Below are positions 63,535 to 64,000 of a stretch of 64,000 nucleotides of DNA, one piece after another. The translations under genes were made by a program, and so were the position numbers. The first letter of the stretch is position 1. Every line of letters begins with the position of its first letter. Origin of the DNA: an uncultured Porphyromonadaceae bacterium (GTDB lineage: Bacteria > Bacteroidota > Bacteroidia > Bacteroidales > Muribaculaceae); contig CAMWXJ010000006.1 in NCBI GenBank assembly GCA_947178215.1, positions 1 to 64,000 of the forward strand, given 5' to 3'. The notes beneath the pieces are model-generated. The model was not told the DNA's origin, did not search any database, and saw nothing but the letters and a program-made list of their open reading frames with translations.

Positions 63535-64000
63535 TCAGTCCTCGGGAGCAAACATCGGGTCCCATGCCGGAAGCATTACCGGGGTCTCCGTGGCGATCAC
63601 TTCCTTGACACGGCTTGTTGCATACTTCTTGTCGACGACCAGACGGAAAAGATACTCGTCCATCCACTTGTCGGTGGCGATGAGGTGTCCGCCGTTGGCA
63701 CGCGGGCCCCAGCTGTTCTCGATGAGCCACTTGCCGGGCACACCGTTGCTGTCGAGGTCTACGCCCACGAGGGTCATGGCGTGGCTCGATGCCGAAGCGC
63801 CGGTCTGGATGCGCTGTGCCTTGTCCATACCGAAATTCACGCCCATCAGCGAGCCGTAGTCGTAGTTGTCGACGTCGAGAATACCGGCCTCGCGGTCAAA
63901 CTGCTTGCCCACGTCGCATGAGAAATACATGGCGGTTGAGTCTTTGATTGACGCGATAGCCATCGTTTTGAGCTCGTCCATAGGTACGTTAACGTAGGTC
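63535..64000 (-). CDS. C1-family aminopeptidase (bleomycin hydrolase type), 3' part
   Basis: Only the C-terminal 155 residues or so are in the window; the frame is open across the right edge ('TYVNVPMDELKTMAI'). Catalytic His is in 'ASSHAMTLVGVDLD' and Asn in 'KWLIENSWGPRANGGH'; the Cys lies outside the window. PepC/bleomycin hydrolases are cytoplasmic hexamers that trim peptides. Some Bacteroidales relatives have a signal peptide, which cannot be judged here. A terminator follows at 63457-63490. Confidence 0.88.
   Translation of the reverse strand, partial: TYVNVPMDELKTMAIASIKDSTAMYFSCDVGKQFDREAGILDVDNYDYGSLMGVNFGMDKAQRIQTGASASSHAMTLVGVDLDSNGVPGKWLIENSWGPRANGGHLIATDKWMDEYLFRLVVDKKYATSRVKEVIATETPVMLPAWDPMFAPED

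Overview
The window looks like a chromosomal piece of a gut Bacteroidales bacterium, most likely a GC-rich Muribaculaceae-type genome (inference). The evidence is SusC/SusD pairs, STN-domain TonB receptors with ECF sigma and FecR partners, DUF4249, many glycoside hydrolases, Bacteroidetes promoter boxes (TAnnTTTG with an upstream TTTG), and strong C/G at third codon positions outside one A+T-rich island.

Layout. 1-720: no gene; two GTAACCC repeat arrays around an AT-rich tract. 721-9531: housekeeping genes (DUF3298 lipoprotein, serine acetyltransferase, THUMP RNA methyltransferase with a repeat tail, PurD, a membrane protein, PdxB, ACP and FabF). 9653-14333: a compact signalling and uptake operon (ECF sigma, very short anti-sigma-like protein, TonB receptor, DUF4249 lipoprotein). 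14407-15381: a cation/Ca2+ exchanger. 15581-31777: a polysaccharide utilisation locus with GH35 and an ECF sigma factor on the plus strand, and FecR, SusC, SusD, GH43, GH2 and GH3 on the minus strand. The enzymes point to a galactose-, arabinose- or xylose-containing plant or host glycan.

31780-36780 is an A+T-richer accessory island. It holds a decayed antitoxin, a lipoprotein class A beta-lactamase fused to a small beta-sandwich-like domain, a putative nuclease, relics of an ArdA antirestriction gene and of a Clp-like phage protease, an unidentified truncated frame, and an intact zeta-type toxin-antitoxin pair. A decayed copy of the 3' end of ppdK lies 2.2 kb from the real one, which suggests an old integration into that gene end.

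36841-39555 is pyruvate phosphate dikinase. 39785-46550 is a minus-strand operon for mannose-bearing N-glycan pieces: MFS importer, GH130 mannoside phosphorylase, GH92 alpha-mannosidase, mannose-6-phosphate isomerase and ROK kinase. 46551-47190 has no protein gene but carries an orphan plus-strand terminator behind structured sequence, a candidate small RNA. 47191-54237: M23 peptidase, Ndk, an LEA-like protein, then TlpA-like, HAD phosphatase and AroB in a tight operon, a CYTH protein and an RlmD-type methyltransferase. 54319-59977 is a three-gene CusCBA/CzcCBA-like metal efflux operon. The right end holds an Eis-like acetyltransferase, groES-groEL, and the 3' part of a bleomycin-hydrolase-type peptidase cut by the window edge.
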